In this document: piece after piece, positions 36,001 through 50,800 of the stretch
Layout: the number at the start of each line of letters is the position of its first letter
Position numbering within the stretch: position 1 is the stretch's first letter
Assembly: GCF_036370855.1 (NCBI RefSeq)
Contig: NC_088132.1
Span: 65,758,841 to 65,822,840, forward strand
Length of the DNA: 64,000 bases
Source: Dromaius novaehollandiae
Taxonomy: Eukaryota; Chordata; Aves; Casuariiformes; Dromaiidae
Reading direction: 5' to 3'
The notes under the pieces: model-generated
The model's input: the letters and a program-made list of their open reading frames with translations, nothing else
What the model was told of the DNA's origin: nothing
Database searches by the model: none
Position numbers and translations under genes: made by a program

Positions 36001-39000
36001 TGAAGCACAAATGCAAAGGGAGAGACTTGAAGAGGCCAGGATGGGGATTTTTTAAATTCTCTCCTGCAACAATGAAGTATGGTGGTATAAGCTATTCTTT
36101 TGCTCTCAGGCTTGTGGTTTGTTCCTGTGCTTTTAAAAGAAAAGCGAGTTTGAACTCCAAGGCCATTGGGTCTCACAGAACTGGTTCAAGTTTGGCAGGG
36201 TTTTACTGTGTGCATCTCAATTCATTTCAAAACAGGCACTGGCATTCTCACTGGTGTTACTAATTAACATTTCTATATAGGGCATTAAATTTATTTCATG
36301 CAAAGAATAAGGATATGGTCCCTGCCCACAGGGGAGTCCAGTCTGTGCTAGAAAAGACATTTATGCAGTCTATGCTCTGGGCATGCAATCTGCCGCTGCT
36401 GGGATGGCTGCTGGTTCAGGAAGACCTTTCTGAGTGGACAGTCCAATCCTCTGCTTAGCTGGCTCCTCTGGATGACAGTGATGTTAGTCTGCAATGTATT
36501 AATTCTAAAATGAGATTGTGCATCTATAGCCACTTAGGCATTTCCACAGTAGTTTAAGAGAAATTTAATGGTGGGTGATAGACTTCATTCCTAATAGGTC
36601 TATGAACAGTGGAACTACTGAAGCACAGTTTACTATAGAGCAGTATTTTGTGGTTAGATTCTCTAGTGTCCAGTGAGATACAGACTCTCACCATGGCCTT
36701 TTCACAGACACTGGTAGGGGTTATCTTCTCTTTCCAGCTGTCTGTTTTCAGGAAGCTCATAGGAACTTAATATCTCTTAGAGTCACTCCCCTCTGTCATA
36801 TCGGTCAACGAACCTGGATAATGACTTCAAAAGCTTTGAGGTAAGGCCAGAGTCAGTGAGAGAGAGAAATACGCAGATGCATAAGCATGTGCACACACAA
36901 ACACACACAGAATCACCATAATTAGGCTTATAAGCTTAATTTTCCTAGAAAAAGAGTTTAAGAATATAAAAAGAGAACGAGGTATAAAGCTGGTGAAACT
37001 AAGATGAGGGAAAATCTATAGTTTAAAGAAAGAGGATCCTCAGATTGAGTTACATCTGATTCCTCTGATTTTTCTGTTTTTTTTTCATTAATCTTGATGT
37101 GTCTATAATAATTTCTGTGTCATTCACTGTCTTATTCACACTGGTGTAAGTGGAGAGTGAATCAGACCCAAGGGAATGAACAGAATGTCTCCTGGTAATG
37201 GACTCTGTTGTAACAATCAACGCTGAGACATACAGGAAGGGTACATTTCTGGACAGTTTTAATATAAAATCCACCAACATTTTGGAGGCCAAGCCTTTTA
37301 CAGAAACTTCAGTGGAGTGATGCCAATTTATGCCAGACACCAAACAAATGAAGTCTTTTAACTTACTGATGTTTCTAGCACTCAATCTACTTGTTTATAA
37401 TTTTCATTATTCCTAGAGTGACACTTGACAGATTTCATACAATGGCTGGAATTAATATCACCTAACTTTTATTAAAAAGAGTTAGATGTTTAGTATGCAT
37501 TAGCAGGCTAGCTTCCTTCTGTACCTGAGGGAGAGAAAGAGGAAGAGGGTGGTAATTTCAGTGATGACTTTGAGATGGAAGGAATTGCCCTTTGGAGGTA
37601 CCTTTATAGGGAGCCTAGACTAGTAACTCAAACTAGATACACTGTATTTGGATTGCTAATGTGAGGTAAAATGATTACCTAGAGCCTCTACAGATGCACA
37701 TGGGCTATGCTGAAAAGGTCTTATCCAGAGATTACTGTACTTACTATGGTTTGAAGCTTCTTCCTACTTAGGAAGCATCTACTTAGCAGCATGTACTTGG
37801 AGATATTTTTCCTTTTCAAAGATCCGCAAGTTACTGAAGATGGAAGAATTCCTATTGTTGTAGTCGGTTTCACCAGGAAAGGGTCCATGGCTCTACTGTG
37901 TTCGACTTCTCATCTACCTACACTGTAAGTTGAGTGATCACCGGTATCACAAGATATTCACGGTATCCAAACGTTTCCAGAGTTCCATCACTTATTATAG
38001 ATGTGAATGCCTGAGTATTATTTTCCCAAAGAACAGTTCCGAAGTGGGGAAACTTTGAGAAACTGGTTTTTGTCATGATATTGTCTCTCCTTCAAACAAC
38101 GTTTCTCATTATATGACTCCATCAATCTTCTTATAGAAGGGTGATAATATCTTATCACAACACACAGAAGGTAACATCCATCTTCCATTTCTATCTCATG
38201 ATTCATACCATTTGTATTTACAATTCCAGTGTGGTTAGAAGTTGACAGATATACACTTGGCCTTTTTCTGAAAAGGCAGAGAGTTTTATTGTTTATTTAA
38301 ATAGGACAGAATGATATTGTATTTATTTAATAGGTATTTCTTTTTTCAAACCTTCTATGTTTTATTTTAAAGGATCATATGGATAATCAGGTAAAAGTCA
38401 CCAATAATAGCATAACACTTATTAAGCCTGTAAAAACCACAGCAGACTAGTAATTTTACTGCTGATGATTAATTGAACTTTTCCATTTCTACTACTACAG
38501 TAATAAAGAGGGAGAGGTAAAGACCAGCCATTCTGTATGGATTGAATATTCTACCCTTTCCTGGACTGGAAATATGTTATTTTCTATTCCTATTCCTTTA
38601 GCAGACATGCATATAAAAAGGCTACCTCTTATTTTATGAACGTATGGTTGGTGCACACATCTGTTCATTTAACTGTATTGTATTGTTGCAGTACAGCTGT
38701 CTTTGGGGCATTATGCTAAAGCCAAATCAGTCCTGTGAAACCAGCTTAGCTCCATTTGCTTCTCTCCTCCCTCTCAATTTTCTCATCTCCTGTGTCTCTC
38801 TTCTAGACTTATTGGATTATTTAAGTTCATTTAAAGTTGAACTTAATTGTCTGATATACCACAGCAAAAATATCTTGGTGGATTTTAAACATGAATTAAG
38901 CTGGCAAGTTAACACTTTGTTTAGTCCAGTAAACTTACTTATATGTCACTTTTCCTAAAGATTTTTTTTTTCAGAAAGTGAACTTAATATCTTATCAGAC

Positions 39001-42000
39001 AGTAAGATCAAAGTTAACTGGTCTGTAAGCAGGTTCGTGACGATTCAGAGATCGATGTTTTAAGATCCCAATCTAGTGAGCAGTTACAATAATACAAAGA
39101 TATTTGCCTGTGGGCCTTTAAAAGAGATGCAAATGTGGCTGACCTTCCTGTCTCCTCTTGTGTGATCTGACATACAAGGAATATCCTGGAAGAATCAATG
39201 AAGTGAAGGTTAGTCAAGCCAGAGGACAGAAACCTGACCTCTGAGATGATAAGCATGCTATGAATATTTTGACAGAAAGACAGAGAGGCAGACAGAGTTC
39301 AGATATAAAGAGTTTCATGGAAGGAAAGCTGCAGGCAAAACTGAAAAGAGAATCCGGAGAAGACAATTAGGAGGAAACATTGGCAGCGTTGACACTGATG
39401 TGGTCTCCCACCACAGGAAAGGGTGAAGGAGAAGAGCCATAGTTTGCAGAATGGTAGGGATACAAAACCCCGATGTGAGATGTTCAAATTAGACTGTGAG
39501 GAGTGAGTCGAGTATATGATACAGACTCAGTGTTTGGAGTCCTAGCAATTACAGCAGTGACAGGAGATACTGGCAGGTGCTTTTTCAATGGTGTGTAAGC
39601 AAAGAGGATGAAATGGAGGAAAACAGGAGTGAGGTGATTCTGCTGTCAGTAAGATTTTAAAGCAAGGAAAGAATTGTGTTTGGTTTTTTTTCAGGTGCAT
39701 TATTGACAAAAGGTCAAGATCTTCAAGTAACAATTCCTGTTTGAAGAGGGCTGGAGAAAGAGTTGTTGAGATTGTTACAGTTCAAAAAAACAGGTGATGG
39801 GAGGGTAAATGATATACATTATGAATGCTTTACTGAGCCAATGAAGAGAAAGGGTGGAAAGAGACCCAGAAGGTAGGAAGCTTGGATGAAGACAAGTATT
39901 TTCAGAAGACTGCTGAAGAGGGAAATAAGTATGATTGCTTTGCCCTTATAATAGCACATACCAAAGTAAAGGTATGTGATGTAAGCTGTGACCTGAGAAG
40001 TAACACTATCTATGAGGCTGCAGATTTCCTTCCATGCATGTGGCTACCTTGCTGCTAAGCCACTGGGTCTTGGGTTATACTCAAAGGAGCAGATTTATGC
40101 TGCCTAAAAATGGATAGAAAATGTTTCTGACAATGCTTAACTGAAGCTTCTAAGTCAAGGATCCCATCACCTTATATTTCTTATCTTTTCAGTCAAATTA
40201 AATGAGAGATTACCATTAATGGCAATTGCATGGATTAGGGCCCAGGTCTCACTTCTACCTGGAGAGGGCATGGTTCCATTTATGGACAAGACCTGGGAGA
40301 GTGTGTCTGCCTGTCATTATTTATTTAAGGGAGATTTGCATGCTTAAATGTATCTTGTAGTGTAAGTAAGTTCACTATAGTAATTGAGTTATATGCTTTA
40401 CTCTCCCAAGTTTTGCATCTATAATAATTTAGAAATAAAAGTTGGAAAATGTTTTAAATTGAAATCAGCAGAAAAAGAGAGGAGAAAAAGAAAATATGGA
40501 GAAATATTTTACAAAGTGGTAAGAAACCAACCACCAGCCACACAGCCACCAAAGAAAAAAAAAGTCCATAGTGAATTACTAGTATTCTGCATTATTTTTG
40601 AACACAAGTAAGAATAACTCTAATATTACACAACACATTTGTTTTCACGTATTTAATTAGGTTTTGTAGAAATGGAAAAATAATTTGTTTTTATGGAACT
40701 ACTATCAGTCTGTAACCCAAAACCTCTTTCAATATTTAAATGTTTTAATATAAACCATTCATACTGGGCTAAGTAAAAAAATATGTCCAAAATGGAAATA
40801 ATCCAGATAATATGCTCTGCTTTCTTTTACAAGCCTCAAATAGCTTCCATTTTACTAACAGTTTTATATCTATATAAATGTAGGTAGGAAATGCTTGCAA
40901 CATAAAGATGTATGGCTATTTTTTACATTACTGAATGGATTGCATGCCAGCAGTATGTTAGGCACATTATACCTCAGTCTGACTGACTGTGATGTTGATT
41001 TCTTTGTAGAGTCATCGGAGAGCTACAGAAAGCCATCTTCTGAAAGCCATCGAGGATTATTTTGTCAACAGACCAGTTGGATCACATCTGGACTGCTTGT
41101 CACCAGCTGGCTGCAATAGTTTATTGTGCTGTCACAAGTATAGGCAACCTTTTCTGAGGTTTGGCCTTGAGCTCATTATGTATCATTCTCTATTAATCCA
41201 ATGGTGGATTTTGATGGTGCCTAACTGGTAAGCAAATAAAGATTCATGTTGATTCAAAAGTTAAGGATGCACTATGCACAACTTGCAAAACTTGGAGTAT
41301 CTTTGTTTGGAACCTCTTAAAGCACGGGGCAGAAATTAAGCAACTCACACTGAACATTACCTTATACTGAAAGTAGTCCCACTGGAACAAGTGATACTAT
41401 TTATAGGGCCAAATGCAAGGACCACAGCAATAGCTGGTGGAAACCATGCGATCACCTGTAGGTATTCAATAAGGCTGTTGAACTGTCTCTTATAGCTCTT
41501 GGGGGTGACACAGTTGTATCAGACTGCACAGCACGTGTGTGGCTTCACATCCAAACCCATGACTGGAGTCCTGAGGAACACTTCAGAAAGAAGGCTTCCT
41601 TCTTCTGGGTCCAGAGGAAGAATTACCTTCAACGTAACTAAAAGCAGGAAACAGCAGCTTCTTTTTCATCTGTCTAATAAATCTGTTTAGAATAGTGTGG
41701 GTAGAAAGAACAGGCAAGCTGGAAGGATATTATTTGAATTTTATCAGCAATGCTGTGAGAATCAGTTTGGAAGCAAAACTTACAGACCTCTAAAGACAGC
41801 AATTTGCTACTGTTTAACTTACATTTGTAACATCCTTTGAGATCTTCAGGAGAAATCACTACATGTATCATTTACAGTGCAAAGCATGTTATATTATACA
41901 TGTTATTATCTTAGACATGACCCAGTTGTTTAGGAACGTTAATTTAGAAACGCTTTTTGTTTTGCCATTTCCAGGAGAAGATATGATTTTGTTGAACCTA

Positions 42001-42787
42001 TTTCTTAAACTGCTATATATCTTCAGAAGTTTTCATTTTTCCTCGTCTATGTTTTCAGTGAGGGAGGGCAGGAAGTCAGTAATGATTCATACCATTTTGG
42101 GATGTGCTGCTGTCTCTGACGATGTCTGATTACAAAGCTGGGCCCACTTGTTAGCAGGAACATCGCAGAGGATGTTTTCAACTCGATCCTCTTATTAATC
42201 ATTCTTAGTTCTTGTAAATAATCTACACAAGTACATCCTTAATACGTCATAGGCACTCTAATGAATAACTGGCAATTTAGCTGTGAGAAAAAGTAGCCCA
42301 GAAATTTTTATATGTATTTTCTCATCATTGTGGCCCTTTTCTTTCTGTTCTATTTAATTTGTCTGAGGCAACTGTTTTGAATTTTAGAGCCTTGATTCCA
42401 AACACCTATTTTGTGCAGTTATTTTAAAATATATTTCCACCCCCAAAAAAGGGGCTTATTCAGAGAAGCAAGCTTTTAAAAATCAGGGAACATGTATAGC
42501 AAGAAATCTATTAAACAATATTTGTCTGGGTTCCCACTGGTATTTTTATTGCAGTTTTTAGAAACTGTTGGTATTTTAATGAGTTTTCTCTTTTTTTAGT
42601 CCATCTGCTTCTTCTACTTGATTTTGCAGAAAAGATATAAACCCTGCATTTATGACATCACAGTTTGTTGCTGTCACAAACACACTGATATGATTACATG
42701 ACAGGTTCACATCAGAAGAAAAATTGCATTCAAAATGAGAAAACATTTCTTCAAGTTAAGGAAATATAAATGGGAGAAATAAATCAC

Positions 42788-42880
42788 TCTTTTTAAGTGC
42801 CAAGCACCAGCCTAATGCTATATAGACACAGAATAAGACATTTTTTACTTTACAGAGCTCACAATGTGATGTAGGCAGAG
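42788..42880 (+). mobile_element. Ancient MIR/L3-type fossil (5' part)
   Basis: GTGCCAAGCACCAGCCTAAT, TATAGACACAGAATAAGACA and TTTACAGAGCTCACAATGTG match in order the upstream part of the amniote L3/MIR-type repeat (GTGCTGTACAAACACAGAACAAGACAGTCCCTGCCCCAAAGAGCTCACAATCT as remembered, in pieces). The downstream portion is not obvious. Confidence 0.5.
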
Positions 42881-45800
42881 ATGTTATACAGGAGGCTTGC
42901 AATATGCCTGAACCAATTACAAGACTGATCATTGTTAAAATTGTGTTGGAGGAAAGGGTTGCTGAAAAAAAAAAGATTGGAGAGTTGGAGAGCCATTGGA
43001 GTTAAGGATACTCGATGCACTTCAGAAGCAAGAAGAGCTAAGAAAAAGGAGGGCAAGTCAGTATATACAAAGGCAAAGTTGTTCCATCAGAGTGAGCAAG
43101 TGACTGCAAGTATCTCCAGCGAACTGGCGGGGGCTGCAAAGCAGCCGGGGGAGGCTGAGCAGGGCAGAAAGCGCAGAGGGAGCGTCAGTGGATGTTAGGG
43201 CAGAGGTGTAACCACAGTGCTGTTGTGCAAACACTGAAGGGCTGACTGCCTCCTGGCACAGTTTTCTGTGTGGAAAAGCGGTAGTGAGGAATTCAAAGAG
43301 GTGATCACTGCGTTCTTGAGTAGTGAGAATAGGAAATGAGGTTGGACAAACAGGAATGGACAAAGAAAAAGAGGGTAAGAGAGAAAGAAATTATGGAAGT
43401 CAGGTGACTAAAGCGCAAGTAAAGCTTTCAGTGGCAGAAGTGAGAACGAAAGGATAAATGCTGCAAGAACATAAAGGAAAAACAAAAGGATTTTTTGGGA
43501 GTCAGGCTGGGAAGGGAAGTCAAAGCGAGACGCAGAGTCATGCATGTATGACTAGAGCTACAAAGGCAGAAACATGGGGAAGGCTTGGGATCCCGCCTGC
43601 GCGCCCAAGCGGGAGGTTGCATTTGAGCTGGCCACCAGGAAGTAAGTGGCCAGGGAGAGGAGCTCTCCAAGGGGCCGCAGACAGAAGTGGAAATGCTGGG
43701 ACGGTGGGGAAGGAGGCGCCTGGGTAACCGGAGGGAAGCCGCGGCAGCAGCCGCCGTCCCATGGTTACAGCCTGATGGCTGTGCCATTTCAATGCTGCAC
43801 TGGCTTTTACTGTCGTGGTGGGTGCCGCAGCTTCCACAGGGTACAGGTTTCTGAACTAGTAAGCTCAAAGTCTACTGAGGATTGACACAATTGGAAATAG
43901 AAGTGACAGGACAGCAATGTACACATGTATACATCCTCCTGTTCATAAGTAGGTTTATAATAAGGCTCCTTTCTCTGTGGCAGAAATTTTCCACCTTGGC
44001 GTTAGACAACTTTCATATTAGTGTGGAATGATGGAACTTTTTGCTAATACTTTTTCGGCAGGCAATGTAGGAAGCTGTAGCCATTTAGCTTGAAAAACTG
44101 GACAGTTCTGGTTAAAGATCCCTGACCTGGTTCAAAGCATGAGTCACACTTTATAGCATCAGGCTTTCCCCAGCTTCATGTGATAGTGTCACTGCCTCAG
44201 CCACATACGGCCAACTTCTTAGGTGCTGTGAACCATCTATTACTCTACTGACCTTAGTGACAGCTATGTCAATTCAAAACAGGCAAGAATCAGATCTACC
44301 ATAACTATTCATTCATGTATTTCTGCAGTGGGACTCTGTGTATATTGTGTCCACCTAAAAGACCTTGCAGTGCGCAGTGGGTCTGAAGAGGTAGTGTTCT
44401 GCTGTTGTAATGCTGCCTGGAAGAATTATCTTGAAAACTTACTGGAAAAGATGCACAAAATTAACTTGCTTGTCCTCTCCCTGAGGGATGGTAATACATG
44501 AAAAAGAGTTACTTGCTTTATCAGTAACAGAATTCAGACATGAAGTTTTGCTGGGATATTGAAATACCTCTATAATAAGATTTTTCTAAAAAGCATTCAT
44601 TATACGTGGTCTCATGTTAGCAACACATTCAAATGCTGGCACAAATTATTATTAATTCCTTTAGTGTTTTTGTAACAATGTTAACCATGATGAATTCATT
44701 TGGTACCAATATGGATGTCATAAGTACTTTATCAGATTTCCAACTCAATTCATTACTAATTACCTATTTTATTACGATTACCTATTTTAAGGAGTTACCC
44801 AGATGTGCTTATGATAGAATTAAGGTAAACAATGACTGATGCTCAGAGGTTATGATTAGAGCAGTTCTACACAATTTGACAAAACCTCATGTGCCTTTCA
44901 ATATAAAGCACCTGCCAAGCCACATGTGCACCAGATTTCTCAAATTCCTTGTCACTCATTAATGCAGATGTAGGCCATATTTTAAAAGTCAATGTGTGGA
45001 AAGGAGATTTTTTTCAAAAACCAGACAGACTTCCTCTTCAAAACCCATGAATTCTGTATCTGAAATTTTTAGTGACCCACTTGTTTGCTGATTGAATACT
45101 ATTGTCATATCACTTACAGGGTTTTTCATCCACTTCAATACACTTTGACATAAAAATAACATGTCTAAAGATGTCTTTTCACCAAATCATACAACTTAGG
45201 TATAAGAAAGACCTATTACCTCAAATTATCTAACTTCCTGCCTTTTTCAGATTGTTTCCTACTTTAAAGTAAGCAGGGTTTAGTAGAGCTAGTCCACTCT
45301 AGTTTTGAAATTCTCCAAGGAATCTAACCACTTCCCCAGGGGAACTATTCCAAAACCTAATACGTCACAATGTCAGGACATAATTCCATCTAATTACTGA
45401 ATAGCTGGTGTTTACATCCTTTGGATATTTGAACATGTTTACTATCGTTATTCTGCTTCTTATTTCTGCAGGCAAGTGGGTTGGAATTTTAATAAATGAT
45501 CTAATAAATATTGGACAGCTCTGTTTACAAACTATCTGGGGAACATCTGATACCTTTTGCTAACTACGTATTTGGGTTATGTGGTGGAAGAAGGCGGAGG
45601 GGGGAGAGGGAGACTACCAGGGGGCTGGAATGACTTGTTTGCTACATTTAAGAAGGGTGTTTCCAGCTCATCAAAGAGTGAAGAGCAGAAAAAGAAAGCT
45701 TCCTTGTTTATCTTGGCCTTTAGTCCTTGATTTCAAAGGTGCAGGAAGTCTAGACTTTGCAAACTGTCTAACTTGAAAGGACTATGAACACAGCACATCT

Positions 45801-46125
45801 ACAAACCTGGCCATTGTTCTCATTTTGTGCAGTCCTACAGCTTCCATTATGAGGAGTTAGGTATGAGGAATTAAATGTTTTTTAAATAATAAATACAGAT
45901 CATGTGAGATAGGGAAAGTTTCCTCTGATTAATAAAGAGCACAGTCCCAGTTAATGGGAGCTCATGCAAATCCAGGACTTCACCCACGTTTTTTTACATA
46001 TTATTTCTGTTCACAAAATTACAGTTATGTAGTTTCTTGCACCTTAAATCTCTAGGCGATCCAGCTATATATAACTTATTTTAGCCATATTCAGAAAAAT
46101 TGCAAAGCTATTGACTGTGCTTTGT

Positions 46126-46745
46126 ATAGAGTCAGAGAATTACAGAACTAATCTGGTTTGAAGGATGCCCAAGAAGTCTCTAGTGCAACCTCTTGTTCCA
46201 AAAGTCAAAACTAAATTCAGACCATGCTGCTCAGTGCTTTATCCAGTTGGGTCTTGAAAGCCTCCAAGGATCGAAACTGCACAGCCTCTCTGGGCAACCT
46301 GCTCCACTGAGAAAAAAAGACTACCCTTATGTTCACTCTGAACCTCTCTGATTTCAACCCATGCCTGTTGTCTCTTGTCCTAATGCCATGCATTGCTGCG
46401 CAGAGCCTGGCTCCCTCTTCTCACTGACCTCCTCGTAGGTACGAGAAGGCTGCTCTGAGGTTCCCCCAAACCTACCCTTCTCCAGGCTGAAGGAGCCCTG
46501 GTCCCTCAGCCTCTCCTCGCAGGGCAGGTGCTCCAGCCCTGAGCATCCTGGTGGCCTTTCGCTGGCCTCACTCCAGTTTGGCAGTGTCTGTCTTGTAGTG
46601 GGGAGCCCCAAACCAGAGGACACTATCTCAGCGTAGCCTAAGAAGTGCTGAGTCAAGAGGGAGACTCACTTCCCTCCCTCTCCTGGCTGTGCTTCTATTC
46701 ACCCAGTATAGCTTGTTATCGTTGCTGCCTGGGTGCACTGTATAG
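46126..46745 (-). mobile_element. CR1 LINE 3' fragment, longer copy
   Basis: This is a 5'-truncated CR1 on the minus strand. Its 3' end is at about 46126 (ATAGAGTCAGAGAATTACAG, a worn ATTCTATGATTCT tail in reverse). The body contains the familiar CR1 frame LPCEERLRDQGSFSLEKGR and the upstream PSERPPGC-like region, now broken. A 100-residue open frame at 46354-46656 is part of it. The central part is very close to the copy at 7560-7815, suggesting the same CR1 subfamily. Confidence 0.85.
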
Positions 46746-47840
46746 TGTACTAAGATCAGTGTAAGAACTATTACCCCTCTCACCATAACGGTCTTGTAAG
46801 TTATTCACAACTCCAACTGTTTATTTACTTAGCTGCAGCCCAGGCGAAGCCAGTAACACTCATAGGAAGGAGGAAAAAATTGTCACAAACCATGAGTTAA
46901 GAAGAATGTTCACACATGACTAAAACCAAAGAGAGACCAAAACCAGAAACCAAAAGAGAAGAAAAACTGTTTTCACCAAATTATTTTAATGTAATGTTGG
47001 GCAAGTGTATAGGATGGTGAGTATTAAAAATGAAGCTCATTTACTTCAGTGCTCTATTCTATTCTATTCATTCAATAATACCCTGAAATTATGTGGCAGC
47101 CATACTAGGGTTACATGCCTTGGTGCTTTTGAAAATCCCATTGTGACTTTGTCTTCACTTTTAAATGCCTAAGAAATTAAAAAATCACACCCTAATTAAT
47201 TTAACTAGCATTTGTCACATACTGCTTTTTTTGATTTTTTTTTCTTCCCAGAGCATATTTTTCCTTTCTCCCTTTCTATTTACAATGACATTTCTATTGT
47301 AATACTCTCATTTTCTATTTACAATTACACCAGCAAAAGTAAGGCAGAAGAAGTACATCCCATAGTAAGCAGACTGATCTGAGGTTTCTGCTTCACACAT
47401 CCTTTCCTAGTGATGTGTTGCAGTATGCAGTGCTGTATGGTATGAGGCAGGTAACTATTTATGGAGGCTTGAGTGATCCACTCATGACTTGTCTCATATT
47501 TTAGCTTTTTAAATGTGGTTTTCAAATACTGTGCCGCAATACCATAGCAAGGCAATTGCAGTTGAATTTTTCTACACAATTTTCACAAACAGTATGTCAC
47601 CAAAACTATTTCCAAAGAATGACCTTTCCAGCAAATTATTCTCCAAAACAGACTTCTTTGGACTGATCAGAAATGAGAACATAAAAAGGACAACATTTGA
47701 ACACTCCAGGAACTGGAATGTCTATTTTAGAGGAAATTACATGACCTTGAAAAAAAAATTGCCCCAAAAAACCAACCGAACAAATTCCCTGGCAAACTGT
47801 GAGTGCAAACAGAAAGGAATTGAGAGTTTAGTTTTGATTT

Positions 47841-47873
47841 ACCATGTCTTTTATTTGACCATGTCTTTTATTC
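47841..47873. repeat. 16-17 bp tandem duplication
   Basis: ACCATGTCTTTTATTT is followed at once by GACCATGTCTTTTATTC. Short slippage duplication. Confidence 0.85.
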
Positions 47874-50800
47874 AATTAATAAATAGAAGATAAGGAAATT
47901 TGTAATGAAACTTATGTCAATGTTGTGCCTTTTGGACTGAATTCCCCTCTTACACTCACACATATTCTACTCCTGTAGAATTACTCCTGCTTGAGACTTT
48001 TACCACAGTAAGTATGAAGAGAATTGGGCTGTTTGCTCTGAGTGATTTTTCTGTAGTTGTACAAAACAGTCTAGTTTCTTCGGTACTCTCAAACTTTCTG
48101 TTTTTATGGATATATTCAGCAAATATGACTGTCCTTAGACTTTGCAAACACAGAGCACTGAACTTTGCATCCTATATGGATATCTGATGTTAGACTGTGA
48201 TCATAGTGAATACTGTCTCCTTGCCCTTTTCTCAGACAGTTCTGCTGATAATGGTAGATTCTCTCCTTGGACTGAATTGCAAAAATGTCTGAGGCCTAGA
48301 ACGGTGCTTGCTGCCTGGTCAGCCATGACCAGCTCCCCTGGTCCCTCTTGATTGTGGCTTTGCACAGTGCCAATTTTACCTATGGACCCCTGAGCCAATA
48401 TCAATTGTATTGCCTATGCATTCAGGGCCTGAAGGACTAGTGAGATCTGCCTATATACTTGTGACTGCTCTTCTGGGCAGCATTATATGAACAGCCATTT
48501 TATACTTGCCTAGCTTTGGGTTCTAATCTTTTCTTTTTCCATGGGAAAACAGGATGGGTAGCCCAGTTTAAAAGTTCCTTTATGTGGCCTTGTCTTCCTT
48601 ACCTTTTATTTAGCAAATGGTGCAACCTTTTTAAAATTGGAGATTGTACCTTTCTGCACAATACAAATGGTCCAAATGCCATTGTTCCACTGCAGCAGTT
48701 TCCACTTCAGCAGTTCCTTAGCTTATGCCCAAGATTTTGGAAAGTTAGGGTATGTTTTGTACTCTGATGGAATGTGGAATAAACCACCAAGGAGGGGGAT
48801 GTGCTGGGGCTTGCTCCACTGCTGATGTTTTAAAAAGATAGGAAGCTGTTGAACTTATCCATTGTCCCATCAGACTCAGGGTGTGGTTTGGGGCACTTTA
48901 TAGACCCTTGATTCTTCAAAAATTTGGATAGTCTGAATTAAAAGAAAAAAAGAATCCTCCCTAGATTTCTGGGAAATTCTTTTAAAACCTCAGATCTGTT
49001 TGCTTGTTAGAAATTCTACTACTATTATAATTTCTTGATTTCTATTTGGGACAGAAATGAAAGGAAAGGGGAAATTTTGGGAAAGGGGGCCATCAGTGTA
49101 CAAAGATCACCCCTACAGTCTGTGATGAGGTCTGGGCAGTTAAAGTTGATGGAAGTGTCTGACAATCCAGATTCTCCCCTCTGAGGGTTAGAGATGTATT
49201 AGAAGAATATTGAGATTATTCTGTCTTACTACAGTTCTCTGGATGGCCCAGCTCCATTCTAGGTGGCTGACTGCCAGTAAGGTCTGTGATCCTTTGATTT
49301 TCTTCTCAGTGCGAACCATCTGCTCGAGTCCTTGCTGCAACTCAACTTTGTTGGCAAGTTCAAAGTTGGCTACACCTTTTTCAGCTTCAGCCTCCCTTTT
49401 TTTCCAGGAAACCTTCTGATCCATGACACCCAGATTTCTGATTACCTTTTTGATTTCTTTTTTGCTACTGAATGATGGGAACATTGTTATTGGGCTTCCT
49501 AATGGATCTAGACAATGGCTGTTACAGTGGCTGTTAAACTGAGATTTTCCCCCCTCTTTTCAGCTTTTCTCCTAGCCCTTCCTGGGAAGTTTCCAGATGC
49601 TGTTTTAATTCCTTTTGCGAAGTTTCAGACTATGACTGGAAAGCCTTTCTGGCGATCTTTGAGTTTAGAATGCTCCATAGGAATCTCAGCTCACAATTTC
49701 TTGCCCTGGGGAAATCTTCAGTTTCCCCTTCAAAAAGGATCTCACTACTAACCCCATTGTTACTGTTTTTATAGAGTAGGTAGCCAACATTCATGCTTTT
49801 GCAGACTGTTTCCATTAGGACAGAAGATATAGAATACAGTCATATATTTTTTGATGTGATCCTGTTTATTTACAAAGAGTCCAGGTAACATTCAGATTCT
49901 CTGAACTGCGTAAAGGTCAAAGAAAAGAAGGCATTTTCTTTGCTCACAGATACAAGGCTTTTTTTCAGCCAGTACTCTGTCCCCCAAGTTCCATCTGTTC
50001 GCTTTCTTTCAAACCTGTAAGTACTTGTCTTGCTGGCTTTTTGGCTTCTCCGCTTGCATCTGGCGGCTGCTGCCCATAAACACACACACACTTTTACCAA
50101 ACAATAAGCAGTTCAGATGAATTTATAGACATCTCCTAGCAAAAGTCCTTCACCATCTAACTCAGCTTCTGATTAGGGCTGCATATGGCCAAAGTTTTGG
50201 GTAATGACTCATTTGTTTCAGCTGTCTTCTGTGGCTTATACTAAAAAGGACTTGCGTCTTCTGTTTGCCCTATATGAAGAGGACTGTTCTTAATAGCGTC
50301 AATGATGTTTTACTCAAACTTCACCGTAATACTAAATCTATGCTTAAAGAGGACTGGATTATCCTGTAATAGATCACAACTGCCTAGCCTGCCATAATAC
50401 TGCAACACACTTTAATTTATGCCTCATCCATTTTCATTCCTGTGTTTGTCTCCAAGAAGTCCTCAGAGAAGGAATTCTGTTGAATTAAGTGAGAAGGAAA
50501 GCCTATTTCTGAGCTAAAGTTCACTTTTACTTGTTTTGCAAGTTGTGAAGGCACAACCTTTTCTTATTCAATCGATCAGCTCATGAGAAATGAGATTATG
50601 CATGAATGAAACTTTACTTTCTGTTTTATTTGGTCACTCCTCATATAAATAAGGTATAGAGGTAACATAGATGACCAATGTTACCTGTGTTTTTGGGCCC
50701 AAGTTTGACCAGACCAAAATGCACCTAGATTCCACTATCTGGAATTTCCTGTTGGCTAGAAAGTCATCTGTATGATAATGCATAGTTGGGGTGCTGAAGG

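Larger units (their letters stand above)
33001..46125. other. Gene-free upstream region, middle part
   Basis: No coding exon was recognised. Contents include a CA/GA compound microsatellite at 33010-33059, a moderately GC-rich stretch at about 33600-33880, MIR/L3-like pieces at about 36310-36360 and 42788-42880, an octamer ATGCAAAT at 45964-45971 and a GC-rich stretch at about 43580-43760. The longest open frame (158 codons at 33509-33985, minus) lies in the GC-rich part and shows no domain. Confidence 0.55.

Noticed and set aside
48516..48825. Weak resemblance to a retroviral envelope surface region on the plus strand
   Set aside because: Only scattered Trp/Cys/Gly spacing fits; the diagnostic transmembrane-subunit motifs do not follow, and no long terminal repeats or polymerase sequence flank it.
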